Of a DNA stretch of 64,000 nucleotides, positions 10,543-22,031 are shown piece after piece. A program made the position numbers and the translations under genes. Positions within the stretch are counted from its first letter, which is position 1, and every line of letters starts with the position of its first letter. The stretch comes from Alviniconcha marisindica (taxonomy: Eukaryota; Mollusca; Gastropoda; Provannidae): NCBI GenBank assembly GCA_018857735.1, contig JABMCL010001731.1, positions 249,501 to 313,500 on the forward strand, written 5' to 3'. The notes under the pieces were generated by a model, which ran no database searches, had not been told where the DNA came from, and was given only the letters and a program-made list of their open reading frames with translations.

Positions 10543-12312
10543 CCAATGTTTCCATATTGGAGCTGTGTGCTGGAGTTGGAGCTGAGCATTTTTCAGTTCA
10601 CTCAATCCATCCTAACCACAAACTTCAATCAGTTCATAAAGACACTGACAAAGCTGTTACCATGTTGTTGTCATTTTGACCTTGACCACATCAACTACGC
10701 CAGATGGTTATCAGTGTACGTTTGTGACACGTGTCAACTCGGAGGCAATGGCTGATTTGTTGTGCAGAAAACATGTCATCCTTTCTCAGCCATAGCCCAT
10801 GACCAAGCACATGAGCAGTGCAATGCAATGGTAAAAGGAAATGGAGGTGCAGTAGGACTTGCCTGCCTGCACTGCAAGAAGCCACTGGGATAAACGAACA
10901 AACCCCTGGGTGTTTCTTCTGAGGAAGCTGGAAATCTATTTGAAGACGATGGAGGATGCCTCTTCGCCCTGGACTCCAAAGTCATTGTAGACGCAGCTGC
11001 CATGACTGCAGTTAGCTCAGTCATCACCAGTGGGATACAGCAATGTAACAACTTTGTTGAGGAAAGGCTCGAAAAGAGAACAAAACCAATCAAAAAGCCT
11101 CTGTGAAAGAACAAGCTGCATGTGTTTGTGCAACAATGAAAGGCTAAAAAATCTTCCCTGACAATCCTCCTCAATGGCTGCTCGTTGTTTTCGCAGCCTT
11201 ACATTGCATGCCAGACATGGAAAGGAGACCTGCCAGAATGTTTCAGGCATGAAAACCAGCCACCACCACCGTCACTGAGCAAACTGGGTGATATGCGCAC
11301 AGGTAAAAAGGCAGACTTGCTGAAGTGTCTTGAACACTCCCCTCTTGGATCTGGGAATGCTGATGAAGAAGTCCTGGTCGGTGAAACAAACAACACTGAT
11401 TATGAAGAGACAGTCGACCCTGTCAGCATGATATTGCCATTGAAGAGCTTTCTGATTTTATCAGTGGAACTGAGCTTGAACTTTGTACGCAAGAAAAGGA
11501 ACAACTGATCAGCAAAGACACTGCTGCATACATTGCTGCAGACCGCTCACCAGAAGCAGATGTGAAGATCCTTGATGGTGCATTTGTTGTTCAAATGCTC
11601 TCCCCCAGGACATCAAACACTTTCCAGGACTACAGCAACATCTTCTTGCCTTACATTTTTGGACAACTTCAGAGTGTTCAACGATTGGATATTGTTTGGT
11701 ATGTTTATCTCAAGACAGCTTGAAGGCCAAGACAAGAAGCAAATGGGGCCAAGGTCAACGTTGTAAGGTGTTACCTTTGGCACCATTACCTTCCACCTGG
11801 AAGACAAATCAAGAGCTTTTCCTGCCTTTCACGCTGTAACTGACTGTGACACGGTCTCATTCTTTGGCTGGAAAGGAAAACTGAAGGCCTGAAACACATT
11901 CCCTACAGTGGCGTTGGCTTTTAAAAAAACTTGGTACTGAGAAAGCAAATCTGTCACAAGAGGCATTTAAGAAGATTGAACAATTGGTTGTGTTCATGCA
12001 TGAAAAGAAGAGTACAATGACAACAGTGAATGCAGCAAGGCAAAAGCTGTTCTCCCAACTATGCAAAGGCATCAACACATATATCTCCAGAGAGCACCAA
12101 GGTTACCATCTCCATCTGCCTGGGGATGGACCAAGGATGAAGGACAACCATGGAAGCCAATATGGACAACACTTCGTCAGGCTGAGGACTCGTACTACGA
12201 GCTGATTCACTGTGGCTGCAAACAAGGCTGTAAAACAAGATGCAAGTGTGCACCTGCCAACTTCCCATGTACTGCCTTATGCTACTTTGAAGGTGACTTC
12301 AATGCAGACTAG
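10543..12312 (+). pseudogene. Decayed intronless gene with CXC cysteine-rich C-terminus
   Basis: Blocks occur in this order, separated by stops, frameshifts and a probable deletion near 11760-11820. PMFPYWSCVLELELSIF ... DHINYARWLSVYV (10543-10727). FVVQKTCHPFSAIAHDQAHE and CNAMVKGNGGAVGL (10756-10860). LSKLGDMRTGKKADLLKCLE (about 11275). DGAFVVQMLSPRTSNTFQDY, then FLPYIFGQLQSVQRLDIVWY (11577-11710). AFHAVTDCDTVSFF (about 11825). FKKIEQLVVFMHEKKSTMTT (about 11967). LPSPSAWGWTKDEGQPW, then YYELIHCGCKQGCKTRCKC and CTALC (12100-12290). I recognise this order from large, unnamed, multi-copy proteins of invertebrates and fish. The tail resembles the CXC (tesmin/TSO1-like) zinc-binding pattern, and DCDTVS plus the hydrophobic DG block may belong to a nuclease-like core. 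Function unknown. Confidence 0.7.
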
Positions 12313-12514
12313 CTTGATGACAGCATTTGAATCATCCAGCCAATTTTGTGTGAGTTGTTGCAACTTCATTTCTGTTCAAGTTCATTTATAGTCCTGTCAG
12401 AACATTGGACTGCGACTTCTAAATTAATAGTTTGCAGATTTTTCGAGGGTTCCATTGAAACACATATATCACCATTTCATATATATATCCACCACCTGCC
12501 CATAAGGTTACTGT

Positions 12515-12791
12515 GAACACAATCAAAAACATAATTATAAATCTTCTTCAGTTGACCTACTTTTATGATTTTGACCTAGTTCTGGATTTCTTGTGACCTT
12601 TTATTCAGCATGATCAACAAACTTTGTGTTTTTCTGTAAAGAATATAGCATTACAATGAACACAATCAAAAGATAATTATAAGTGTTTTTCTTCAGTTGA
12701 CCTACTTTTCCAATTTTGATCTAGTTTCAGATTTGTTATGACCTTTTGTTACACACGATCGACAACTTTGTGTGTTTTTTTGGTAAAGAAT
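12515..12791. repeat. Tandem repeat, two units of about 143 bp
   Basis: Unit 1 starts GAACACAATCAAAAACATAA at 12515 and unit 2 GAACACAATCAAAAGATAAT at 12658. Both contain CTTCAGTTGACCTACTTTT and TTGTGACCTTTT/TTATGACCTTTT. Non-coding, in the 3' part of the CXC-gene insertion. Confidence 0.8.
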
Positions 12792-13383
12792 CTGAGTTCA
12801 AATGTATGCAGTCAAACTTTGTTCTGGGCAGTTTTGAAAGTGATACATTGCCAGTGTGCATTAGGTGCTTGCGGCCTACACAAAACAGGCACAGCAGTCA
12901 TCAGCAACCACTCTGCATCACAAACGTATCACTTTATTATGTTTAAAATACTCTTGCTTTCAAATACTTCTCATGGGAGACAAAAAGCATTAACTTCGGT
13001 CAACCACATCATAAAACAGCAAGACAGTATCCAATTTTGATGCATAAGGTATCATGTAGTATGGCTATTTTTAGCATCATAATGTTCATTTAAAACACTT
13101 AAACTTTTTTCTTTTTCTTTTTTGTAAAGTGCAACCATTGTACAGGATTGCACTTGGGGTTTAAAAACAGAAACTGTCAGAGCTACTGAGAATACCTGAG
13201 TACCATTCGATTTTACATGGTGACCTAAATTATAAAGGTCACAGTGACCTCAAAAGTGACCTTCAACCTTCCTTCCATTTAAAATTTCAATCTATATGCT
13301 ATACCACACAATTTACCACACACACATGCTTCGACCCCAAATTGCAAACTGCTTCTCATTTTATCGTCTTAACAAGCTCACTA

Positions 13384-14575
13384 TTTACACTCCCATAAAA
13401 GCTGTTGATATGTTCTTTTATTCTGAATAAAGGTCAGCCTATCCCCCTCAAGGCTTGTCTTCCTGAAAATCTGAAGATTTTTACATGCAGCATTTTTTGC
13501 ATTCAAACAATCATTGTCAAACCATGGAGATTTATGTTTTTTACACCCGAATCTCTTAAAACTTTTTTTCATGCATTCTGCTGCGGACAGAATGTTTGCT
13601 ACAAAAATATCCAGTGCTAAATCAACACTCACATGAAGTTCTGTGGTTGCATGAGTAACTTTGTCAAGCGGTGAACTCGTGGAAAGGTGAGCTACAGCCA
13701 TTTTCCCTTTTTGCTTGTCCCAAACATACCTTTCAATCCACTCATCTCCAGAGTCTGAGTGGCCTGTGTCTGCACAATTTGCATGTGCACGTAATACAAT
13801 CGGCAAGTGGCTAGACTCAACTCGGGGAACAATCTCAAAGGACGACAGGAAAGTGTCAACACACAGTTCATTGGAAACAATAAAATAATCCACAACACAC
13901 CTTCCTGTTTGTGAAATAAAAGTTAAACCATCATCGAATCTCTTGTCGCATACGCCATTCACAACAGAACATTCAAATGCACTACATAAATCAAGAAGCT
14001 GCTGACCAAAGGCATTCGTTCACTATAGGATTTTTTAAAGTTCTGCTAAAACTTTCTTCTGCTTCAACTGAATACATCCCATCTGCCTGGCTTCCCAGCA
14101 TACCATTTTTATCTCCCATTCTTGAATTCATGTCACCAAAGATAATGAAGTGGAAATCTGAACACTTTTCCTGCAGGTCTAACAAGCATTGTTCTAATGG
14201 TTTAACCCCAAACCCGTTTTCTGTCAATCTGTAGGCAGGTGACTCACACGGTGAATGTAAATGCCAATCATATAAACAGGTTTACCGGTCTTGAAAAGTA
14301 CTTTGTCCACTTCAATAACAAGCATGTTTTTGTACAGAACCTCTCATGCAAATTCGGCATAAAGTTTCTTTAGGAGCATTACAACACCACCAGAATTTCT
14401 CCCATGATGGGAGTTTTTTTTGCCTTTGCTGTGAATGATAGGTAGTCTTCAAACATATCAGACTGGAAACATGTATCAATGAATGTCTCAGTTAGGCATA
14501 CCACATCAAATGATAACAAGAAACTCACAAAATCAGTGCAGTCCAGTTTCTGCCACAGCCCTTCCACATTGTAAG
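13384..14575 (-). pseudogene. LINE-1 APE endonuclease region
   Basis: Minus-strand pieces in three frames: FDVVCLTETFIDT (about 14490), FHFIIFGDMNSRMGDKNG (about 14130) and RCVVDYFIVSNELC with ESSHLPIVLRAH (about 13800-13900). LTET, GDMN-R, VVDYFI and SSH-P correspond to the catalytic E, D-x-N, D and SDH blocks of the apurinic-like endonuclease; the SDH Asp is Ser here. It then runs into a linker ending QQLLWECK at the insertion point. Confidence 0.75.
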
Positions 14576-15239
14576 CCCCAATCTTGATAGTGTTGTTATT
14601 GGCTTTAGAGTCATCCTTTGGGCCCTGGCCGAGTCCCTGTTTCCAAGCTGAAGCTTGTTTGTCAGAAGAGGGGTGTGGTCCTGAGATCTGGTAATGGGTC
14701 TGGAATCTGTCTGAACATGTCTTCCGCTACCCCTCCTTCTGTCTCTACCTACAGATTGTCTGGAGTAAGAGCTCCTCACAGACACGTAATCAGGTATGAA
14801 GAGCTCATCCTTGTTCCTGTCACGTTGATTTCCCTTCTCACTGCTGTCTGTGCCATGGTTGTCCTCTCTGCTGCGGGACCTAAGAGGGGGGAACCCTCCG
14901 AGATGTTGTCGTGTGTGGCCGTTGTCACCTTTTCTGTGCTGGCTCAGGTTACTGTCGAAGTCCTCGTCATTGTGGCCATTGTCATCCATGTGGTCCCTCG
15001 TGGGGCTGTGCCGGTCTGCCTCTCTTTCAGCGTGTGTCCTGCTGTCACTGCTGCCCTGTCTATGGATGTGTCATCTGGGAGGCTGTCTTTGGTGGCAATG
15101 TTCCCATGGTGGCAGTCATCTGTCATCCACCTTCAGTATCTCCTCGCGCTTTAGGTTGAAAGTGAATGTTCCTTCCCCTTCCTGTCTGTAAGTAGAGACA
15201 GAAGGAGGGGGGGTAGCAGAAGACATGCTCATGCTAAAT

Positions 15240-16043
15240 AACTGCGTGCTTGCCGTCTTCTCGCATTGTCTTCATCAGCGGTATCAGGCCTCTCTAGCTC
15301 TGCTTCTGACGGACATGGTCTGATGCATCCTCACGGACTTAGACACTGGAACCTTTAAGTTCTCTGGCTCTCAATACTACTAGTTCTCTGTCCTTAAATG
15401 ACTGAAACCTGACAATGATCATTTTCCCAAGGCGGTGTGCTCTCTTGATGGGGATGTTCTTTGTTATCATCATCTTCTTTCTGATAATATCAAGGACTTT
15501 ATTCTCACAGACCTCCCAGGTTTCATTAGCGGAAGGTGGGATGCCATCGAAGAGGACGTTTGACTGCCTGCTATGGTTTTCCAGTGCATCGAGTTTGTCT
15601 TCCAGTTTCTCATTGTAGTCCTAGAGATTTTCACTTGAAGTCCTCATCTGTTCATGGTGTTCATACATAGCAGAGACATTGTTTGAGCACAGTTTGTTCG
15701 TCTGCTACTTCTTCCAGTCTTGTCGTCAGTTTCCCTTCAGTTGCATCGAGTCGAGCAGTCATTTTCCAAGTGTGAGACAGCCTGTGTGAGTGTTTTCATC
15801 TGAGCAGGTTGGTTGGAAGCAGAGTCGTCTCCCTCACCTTCTTGTCATCCAGATGCTGTTGGTGTAGTTGGTCCAGGGTTTGGATCGATGCCAGACATCA
15901 TCAGAAAAGCCAGTAATGTCGTTACTGCCAGCTTGGCTGCAAAACTGGGAGCTCGCAATCCCCTTACTCTGTTTGCTGCCGTTTTGGCTTTCCTTGACAG
16001 AATGTTCACCAGTGTAGCTGTAAAGAGGCCAACCGACACTCAT
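15240..16043 (-). pseudogene. LINE-1 ORF1 with 2A-like N-terminus
   Basis: The minus strand from 16039 reads a hydrophobic leader ending LLAFLMMSGIDPNPGP, the last nine residues encoded at 15869-15895. Next comes a stop and a coiled-coil-like stretch with MKTLTQAVSHLEND. A hydrophobic run followed by NPGP is the arrangement of 2A-like ribosome-skipping / signal sequences known at the start of ORFs in APE-type LINEs of sea urchins and molluscs. The usual D-x-E before x-NPGP is G-I-D here, so activity is doubtful. The frame lacks an ATG: the ATG at 16043 is out of frame by one base shift. Later parts are heavily broken. Confidence 0.55.
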
Positions 16044-16313
16044 GGTGATTTGTTTTCAACTGAAAGTCAGCTACAGCTGCTTTGTCCAGTGAATGCTTCT
16101 GAATAATGCAGAAAAATCTGCAGATAGTATTTACAAAGTTCACAAGATTTTACACCAAAATGATCAGCAGAATCTCCCCTGCTAAAATATCTAAAAAATC
16201 AATGCCACACCAATGATAATAAAGGCAATAACTAGTCAAAATCGCCCAGATTATGCAGAGACTCAAAAACTGCTGCCTGTCACTTCATCCTTGAAAGAGA
16301 GAAATTTGAAATT

Positions 16314-19300
16314 TTAATTGCATATCGGACACAGGCCCCAATACAGGTTAAAATAAAGTTTAAAATCAGTACATATACACATTAATCTTAAAATAAAATA
16401 CAAAAACATGAACAAGTAAAAGACACCGTAAAACCAGTCTGTTGTGTACAATGCTATATCATAAAACTGGTTTGACCCTGTAAACTCTTTTCTTCTCCTA
16501 ATCGTACTGAAAACAAACTTGGCCAATGGAAACATATCTGTTTTGCTTTTCCAGGAAAGAACATTTTCCAGTAAAGCTGTGACTGCATTTTGAGACGTAT
16601 CATTCAGAAGTTTCTCCCGAATGTCATTATAGAGGGGACAAGCAAACAACAAGTGCTCTTCGTTCTCTATCGCATTTACACAAAATACACAATTTCTCTG
16701 GATCGCACAAGCACTGTAGCGATAAAGATTGTTGTTAATTGGTAGCACACTAAGTCGCAGTTGGCACAATCCAACTCTAAAGCAATATATTTCAAGGGCA
16801 GAAAGGTATTGCTCTGGTTCAAATATTGACTTAACATTGCGGTATGGAAAGTATCTGTCTTTATCTCGAATAGTTGCATTCCATTCTTGAATAAAATTGT
16901 CTGTAAGTCTCTCTGTTTCACTTCACATAAAAATTTCTTTTCGTCTCCAACCCCTTGTTGTAATCAAACACAGTAAAAGCCGTTTTTGCTTAATACATTC
17001 TTCACCTGAGTGACCCAACATTTCTTCTCGCTTTCATCCATTAAAATCATCATTTTATATGCTTGCTTAGGGATCCTGATGTCATCCATCTTTAAAACAC
17101 GCAACCAATATTTCAAACACCACAGTGTACTATTCACAAAAAGTGGGTATTGACCAAGTTCATCATACACCATCTTGTTCAGTGTTCTCAGAGGAACTCA
17201 TAAAAAACGCTTACAAGCCATCATGTGCACCTTTTCTATGCCATCCAGTCTCACAGTTCCCCAGATCTCAGATGCATACATCATAGGTTGAACCTTAATA
17301 TCAAAAATCTAAAAAAATGTCTGTCTTGTCATATCCTTTAGCCTCATCAAGGCTTTACATAAGTGGAAAACTGCCTTCTTGCCTTTTACTACAAAAGTGG
17401 AAGTTCCTTCTCTATAACTTAACTTTGTTGTGAAAGTAAAACCCATATATGTGTAACTGTTGACCACATTCATAGATTTACCAGCATAATACCACTTCTC
17501 GTGTTTGCCAAGATGTCCACCCTTTATGAAAACCATAACCTTTGTTTTGCCTTCATTTGCTTCCATCCCCATCTTAACACAGCAGTCTCGCAGACAATTT
17601 AGCTGACTTTGCAGTCCACTTGGTGTTGTTGCCAGGAGGATTACATCATCCGCAAACAACAAAATGAATAATTCTATGAGACCTGATAACATCTGAACTC
17701 CATGTTTGCCAGTGCCTTGAATATGTTCTGCCAGTTGATTAATAAACAGACAAAACAATGTAGGATTTAGCACACACCCTTGCCTTACCCCATTTGGACA
17801 TTCGAAAAAGTCTGTATACTAATTTTTCACTCTTCCACAGGATAACAAAGAGTTGTACATAGCCTTTATGGCCCCTGCAAACTTGCCGGATACACCTTCC
17901 TTTTGTAATGCTTCTAACAGTTTACAGTGAATGCTTTGCGGAAGTCCACAAAAGCAAGGTACATTTTTGTTCCACGCTTTTCAAGGTGCTTTTGAACAAT
18001 GGCATTCAAAACAAAAATATGGTCTACTGTAGAATAATTTTTACGAAACCCTGCTTGCTCCTCGGCGATTTTGTTGTTGTCCTCCAACCAGGCATACAGT
18101 TGTTTGTTCAGAATAGATGTGTAACATTTGCTAATTATGCTTACCAGAGACACACCTCTATAATTATCTGGCAAATCTGCTTTCCCTTTCTTGTGGATTG
18201 GGACAATGATGGCTTTGGCCCAATCCCTTTGTCAAACAAGTTCTTAAAATATATCACTAAAATCCTAATTATTTTGCTTCCTCCAAGTTTTAACATTTCT
18301 GCCAGAATGTTGTTAAGACCACATGCCTTTCCTGTCTAATCTCGGCTTCAGAGATTGGCTGGTTTAAGACATCACTATCCAAATCAAATATCTCATTGAC
18401 CTCATCATCCAGCTCACTACACTCCCTGCTGATTCCACCATCTGTTTGGGAAAACAGTTGCTGGAAGTGATCAAACCATCCTTGTCTTTCAATTTTTTCA
18501 CTTAACTCTAGTTTCCTTTCACCACAGCAGGCCCTAACTTCTTTCCAGAAATCAGATGAATTCTTTATACTTGCAGCTAGTGGTGCTGCTTTTCTTTTGC
18601 AATACTGATTCTTCTTCTGCGTAATGAGGTTCCTGTACACCTTGTTAGCATTTGTATAAGATTGTCTACTATCCTCTGATCTTTTTTTCTTGTACTGTTT
18701 TGGCAGTCGTTTTACATCATTTTTGTGTTCCTTACACTCTTCAACGAATCATTTGGCTTTTTTTTATTTAGATCCGATACCATCAGAATTTTTTTTCAAC
18801 ATGCACTCACTAGCAGCTTTCAAGCAGCCAGCAAACGAGACTAACGCCTTGTCCGCATCAAGGATAATTTCATCTGTGGCTTTGCGAAGAAGATCCTGAA
18901 TTTCATCTGACCCAATGCAGCACTGAAATGACTGCACTTTTGTTTTATCCCAAACAATTTTGTTTATAACTTTCAGGTTATTTCTTAACACCTTCATGTT
19001 GACATTTGCAGCCCCAGAAATGTTCATTTTTAATGTAACAGGCATGTGATCAGACTCTATCAAACTACCTACATCAAGAGAGTCTACGCACACGCTGTAA
19101 AACAAATCACATGACATGATGAAGTAGTCAATGACACTTGAACCTGTCTTTGATATGTATGTACAACTATCATCAAATCCGCACTCAGTCAATCCATTCA
19201 AAATCATGCACTCACACATATCACACAGGTCGATGAGGTGATTTCCAAATGTGTTCACATGGGTGTTGTTTGATCGTCTGGGAAAGGGCTCCTTGTCACA

Positions 19301-20060
19301 GTCCCTATTACAAAACACGTCATCAAGGTCTTCAGCATCCCGTGTTCCATTTTGGGTTCCCGTTCGTGCATTGAAGTCCCCACACATAAGGAGCAAAAAC
19401 TCCTCGGTACTGTCACATATATCTAAAACACATTTTTCTATGATTTCAACACCATAACCATTTTGTGTATGATCATAATATGGCGACTGAGTTGGAGGAA
19501 GGTAGGCAAAGACCATTACTACCGGTCTGGCTGTCCCAAATAGTTCTTTATCTATTCTAAAAACAATTGCATTGTCAATTTCTGTATCTAAACGTTTTAC
19601 GTAGGATGCCAGTGACTTATGGATCAGCGCAATGACTCCTCCTGAGAATCTGCATTGTTTTGTTTTTTTGCAGGGGAGGTAAACATGCAAAATTCTGTAA
19701 ACAAGTCCGAACGCAATTCATTACGCACATATGTTTCTGTAAGACACACGAGATGAAAAGATTGTATGTATTCAACAAAGTCCGCGATTTGTAGTTTCAG
19801 TAACAGGCCACCTACATTATAGTTAAAAAATCTGATGCATCGATTATTTCCATGTTCATTTTCCACACGCACTGACCTTTCTGCATTGTAACCTACACTG
19901 TCCGAATGGAGCGCCTCGTTGTTACAACGGGTGTGGTCATCAGGAAGTATGCTGCCTGCTTTCTGTCGGAGATGGCTGCAATTGGTGGTGTCCCCTGTCG
20001 CTGTCTTTGCAACAGACATGGGTGTGCCCGTCCTCACCGTGCATGTCGGCGCCATAGAAA
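16314..20060 (-). pseudogene. LINE-2 ORF2: endonuclease, reverse transcriptase, zinc finger
   Basis: Endonuclease blocks: IRFFNYNVGGLLLKLQI (about 19820), HLVCLTETYV, GGVIALIHKSLASYV, LLLMCGDFNARTGTQNGT (19380), SSVIDYFIMSCDLF and LIESDHMPVTLKM (19050), all catalytic positions present. RT blocks: EEQAGFRKNYSTVDHIF, MYLAFVDFRKAF (17940), FECPNGVRQGCVLNPTLF (17790) and LFILLFADDVILLATT (about 17650), again with catalytic Asp residues. The tail contains CVFCVNAIENEEHLLFACPL near 16640, a C-x2-C...H-x4-C finger. At least four frameshifts or stops split it (near 19650, 18740, 17900, 17300, 16900). Longest intact piece is 308 codons (19690-18764). Confidence 0.85.
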
Positions 20061-20139
20061 AGGGAGCAGTGTATCGGGCGGTGGGTACCCTGTTCCGTGT
20101 TGCTGCTGCTTCGTCTGAATGAGGGGCCCGACCAAGCTG

Positions 20140-21812
20140 TCAGGCCGTGCTGTCTGCAGTGGCTGCTTCGTCATTTGGTTGTTGGTTCTGTCCGTTTCTC
20201 TTCGGTTGGCTTTCTTCCCTTTCCTTCTCCAGTCGCCAAGTGTCAGGAATCTGGGTTTGGCCCTCACTGTGTGCCGCAGTCAATAAAGCTGAGCGACAGC
20301 ATGAACCGGTGTTAACACTGTGAGCAGTGTCTTCCTTGTTTGCTTCACCACTGTTTTCACGTGCTGCTGCATCGTTGCCACAGTCATGTGCTGGAGTCTC
20401 CGCTGGGGTTTCCCCGCTGTCACTGTACTGTGGCGTGGGGCTAAAAATAACTTCGGCCTCCAGTGAAGCTGGGTCCTGACTGGACGCGCTGTTGTTTTCC
20501 ATTGCTGTCTCCACGTTGTCCCAGATGTTTGTGCCAGGGCTGGGCTGGTTCCGTTGTCTTTCAACACTTCTGCATAAGTTCTGTCTCTGGGGCTTCTGCT
20601 ACGGCGGGTGTCTTGTCGGAGGGGAAGGGGGGGGGGAGTACTGACTTCTGTCGTGGATACAGCGGCCGTTCATGCTGGAAGGGGCGTGGTCTGTGGAGTT
20701 TGTATAGTGCGCAGTGGGAGGGATGGGAGATATCTCGTCCCTTGGTCGTCCATCTCATCCCTCCCTCCTATTACTCCAGGTATGAAGAGAGTGCCCGACG
20801 TTCACAGTGGCTCTGGACTGGTGCTGGTACTCTCCGTGGTTCCTGGCTCTCCTGTCCCGATCGTTGTGGTCATTATGCGAGGAGTAGTATCCGTCGTGTC
20901 TCTGCTGTTGGAAGTAGCGACTGACGTTCTGAGGTGAATGGGGGAAATCTCTGTCGGGGAAAGTGAAGTGCCTGTCGTCTCTGCGGGGAGGAGAGTAGTC
21001 CCTGTAGTGCACACGCTTGGGAGAGTGGACTCGCCCAAACTCACGCACAGGGTAGTGACTGTTGTAGATCATCCTGTCGTCTCCGCAGTGGCGGGGGCCG
21101 TTGTGCCGGTTGTATCTGCCTTGGTGTGGTACGTTCTTCTCGTCCCCTCTGGCATCACGTGAACTGCTTCTTAAGCTTCCTCCATGAAGATTGTTGTCTG
21201 TGTGATCATGCTGGTGTACACACCTAGCCGCGTTCGGATTTTGTTGTCTGACTTCGGTATGTCCGCATGTCCGTTTTTGTAGTATGCATGTCTTCCGTCT
21301 TCTCTTTCCTTTTGAAGTCGTGCACGTTGGTTGTTGGTGAGATCGTCCGCTACTCGCATGTTTCTGTCCCCCATTCCTCTCCTTGCCTCTCTGTCTCAGA
21401 GCACCAGCATCTTGTCTCTCCAGCTGAAAAAGCGGGCGATAATCGGGCGTGGACGTCGGCCGTTTGATGCAGTGGAGCCAGTATGGTGAGCCCTTTCTAT
21501 GTCGTCCACACTCCAGCGTTTCGAAGGATAGAACTGGTTGAGGGTTCATACCAAAGTCCTTGTGCAGTCATCATCAGTTTCGTTTGTCGGCTGTGGAATG
21601 TCGAAAAATCTCAAGTTGTTGCGTCTGCTGAATGATTCCAGTCTTTCAATTTCAGATTCCAGCCTCTGTAGTTTTTCAGCTGTACGGCATTGGTCTTCAG
21701 CGATGTTCATGATTTTCTCTCTGTTTTCTTCCACAGTGTCCGACTGGTGAGTGACTTGTGTATGAACACACTGTATCTCGGTGTGCAGTGACTGGTGACC
21801 GTTTGGTATCAT
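20140..21812 (-). pseudogene. LINE-2 ORF1, L1-ORF1-like RNA-binding protein
   Basis: Reading leftwards there is a coiled coil (EKLQRLESEIERLESFSRR), then NNLRFFDIPQP opening an RRM-like fold. In other frames AHHTGS and RPIIARFFSWRDKMLVLRQR follow, then DLTNNQRARLQKERED, the C-terminal domain order of L1 ORF1 proteins. After this comes a long Arg/His/Asp/Ser-rich low-complexity linker (YRDYSPPRRDDRHF, DHNDRDRRARNHGEYQ) up to ORF2. Frameshifts near 21530 and 21370. The charged linker is probably an extra RNA-binding tail. Confidence 0.7.
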
Positions 21813-22031
21813 CTAAAATATCTGTGGATAGGGAGCGGCATAACTGCGCCGACATGTTTGCGGTGAGCCATGAAGAATAGCAAGAAATGAGACCGTTTCT
21901 GCTAGGTTTTTACTAATTAGCAAACCAGAGGTGCTAGCAGGTAAGTCCTCATAGGTCTCCTGACTCCCAGCTGAAGTTTTGGGCAGAGATTCGAGGGGAA
22001 AATGTGAATTTGCGGGGATTTTCTGTGTGGC

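Larger units (their letters stand above)
10327..13383 (+). mobile_element. 3.06-kb insertion carrying a CXC-tail gene
   Basis: This block interrupts LINE-1 exactly between its endonuclease linker and its RT. Its ends read TAGAAGACTTGTTAAAGC (10327-10344) and, on the opposite strand, TAGTGAGCTTGTTAAGAC (13383-13366). They match at 12 of 18 positions, including the run CTTGTTAA, so they look like decayed terminal inverted repeats. Flanking 5-mers are TTTAT and TTTAC, a possible 5-bp target duplication with one change. It carries the decayed gene at 10543-12312 and a 143-bp tandem repeat. I infer a DNA transposon or transposon-captured gene; I cannot name the family. Confidence 0.55.
8821..16130 (-). 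mobile_element. LINE-1 of this window: APE-type non-LTR retrotransposon, split by an insertion
   Basis: Transcribed leftwards: ORF1 with a 2A-like N-terminus (16043-15240), an endonuclease (14575-13384), then after a 3.06-kb insertion (10327-13383) the reverse transcriptase and C-terminal zinc finger (10326-8821). The peptide just right of the insertion (KRTYQQLLWECK) and just left of it (LAEKLHSTISEPKAFWKEL) together match the equivalent linker of the neighbouring element at 16.3-21.8 kb (YRNLITQKK ... SSDFWKEV), so the halves are one element. An internal deletion in the RT removes the segment after GGHLGKK. Confidence 0.75.
16314..21830 (-). mobile_element. LINE-2 of this window: nearly full-length APE-type LINE
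   Basis: About 5.5 kb, same clade as LINE-1. Transcribed leftwards: ORF1 (about 21812-20140) and ORF2 with endonuclease, RT and zinc finger (about 20060-16314). The 3' end near 16300 sits next to the 5' end of LINE-1, so the two elements lie in tandem in INTS14 intron 5, both in the INTS14 transcription direction. Confidence 0.8.

Noticed and set aside
14618..15191. Long Cys/Ser/Leu-rich plus-strand frames
   Set aside because: Antisense of the charged LINE-1 linker; composition is the mirror of its Arg/His-rich text.
20463..21162. Plus-strand frames of 74 to 153 codons
   Set aside because: Antisense of LINE-2 ORF1 and its low-complexity linker.
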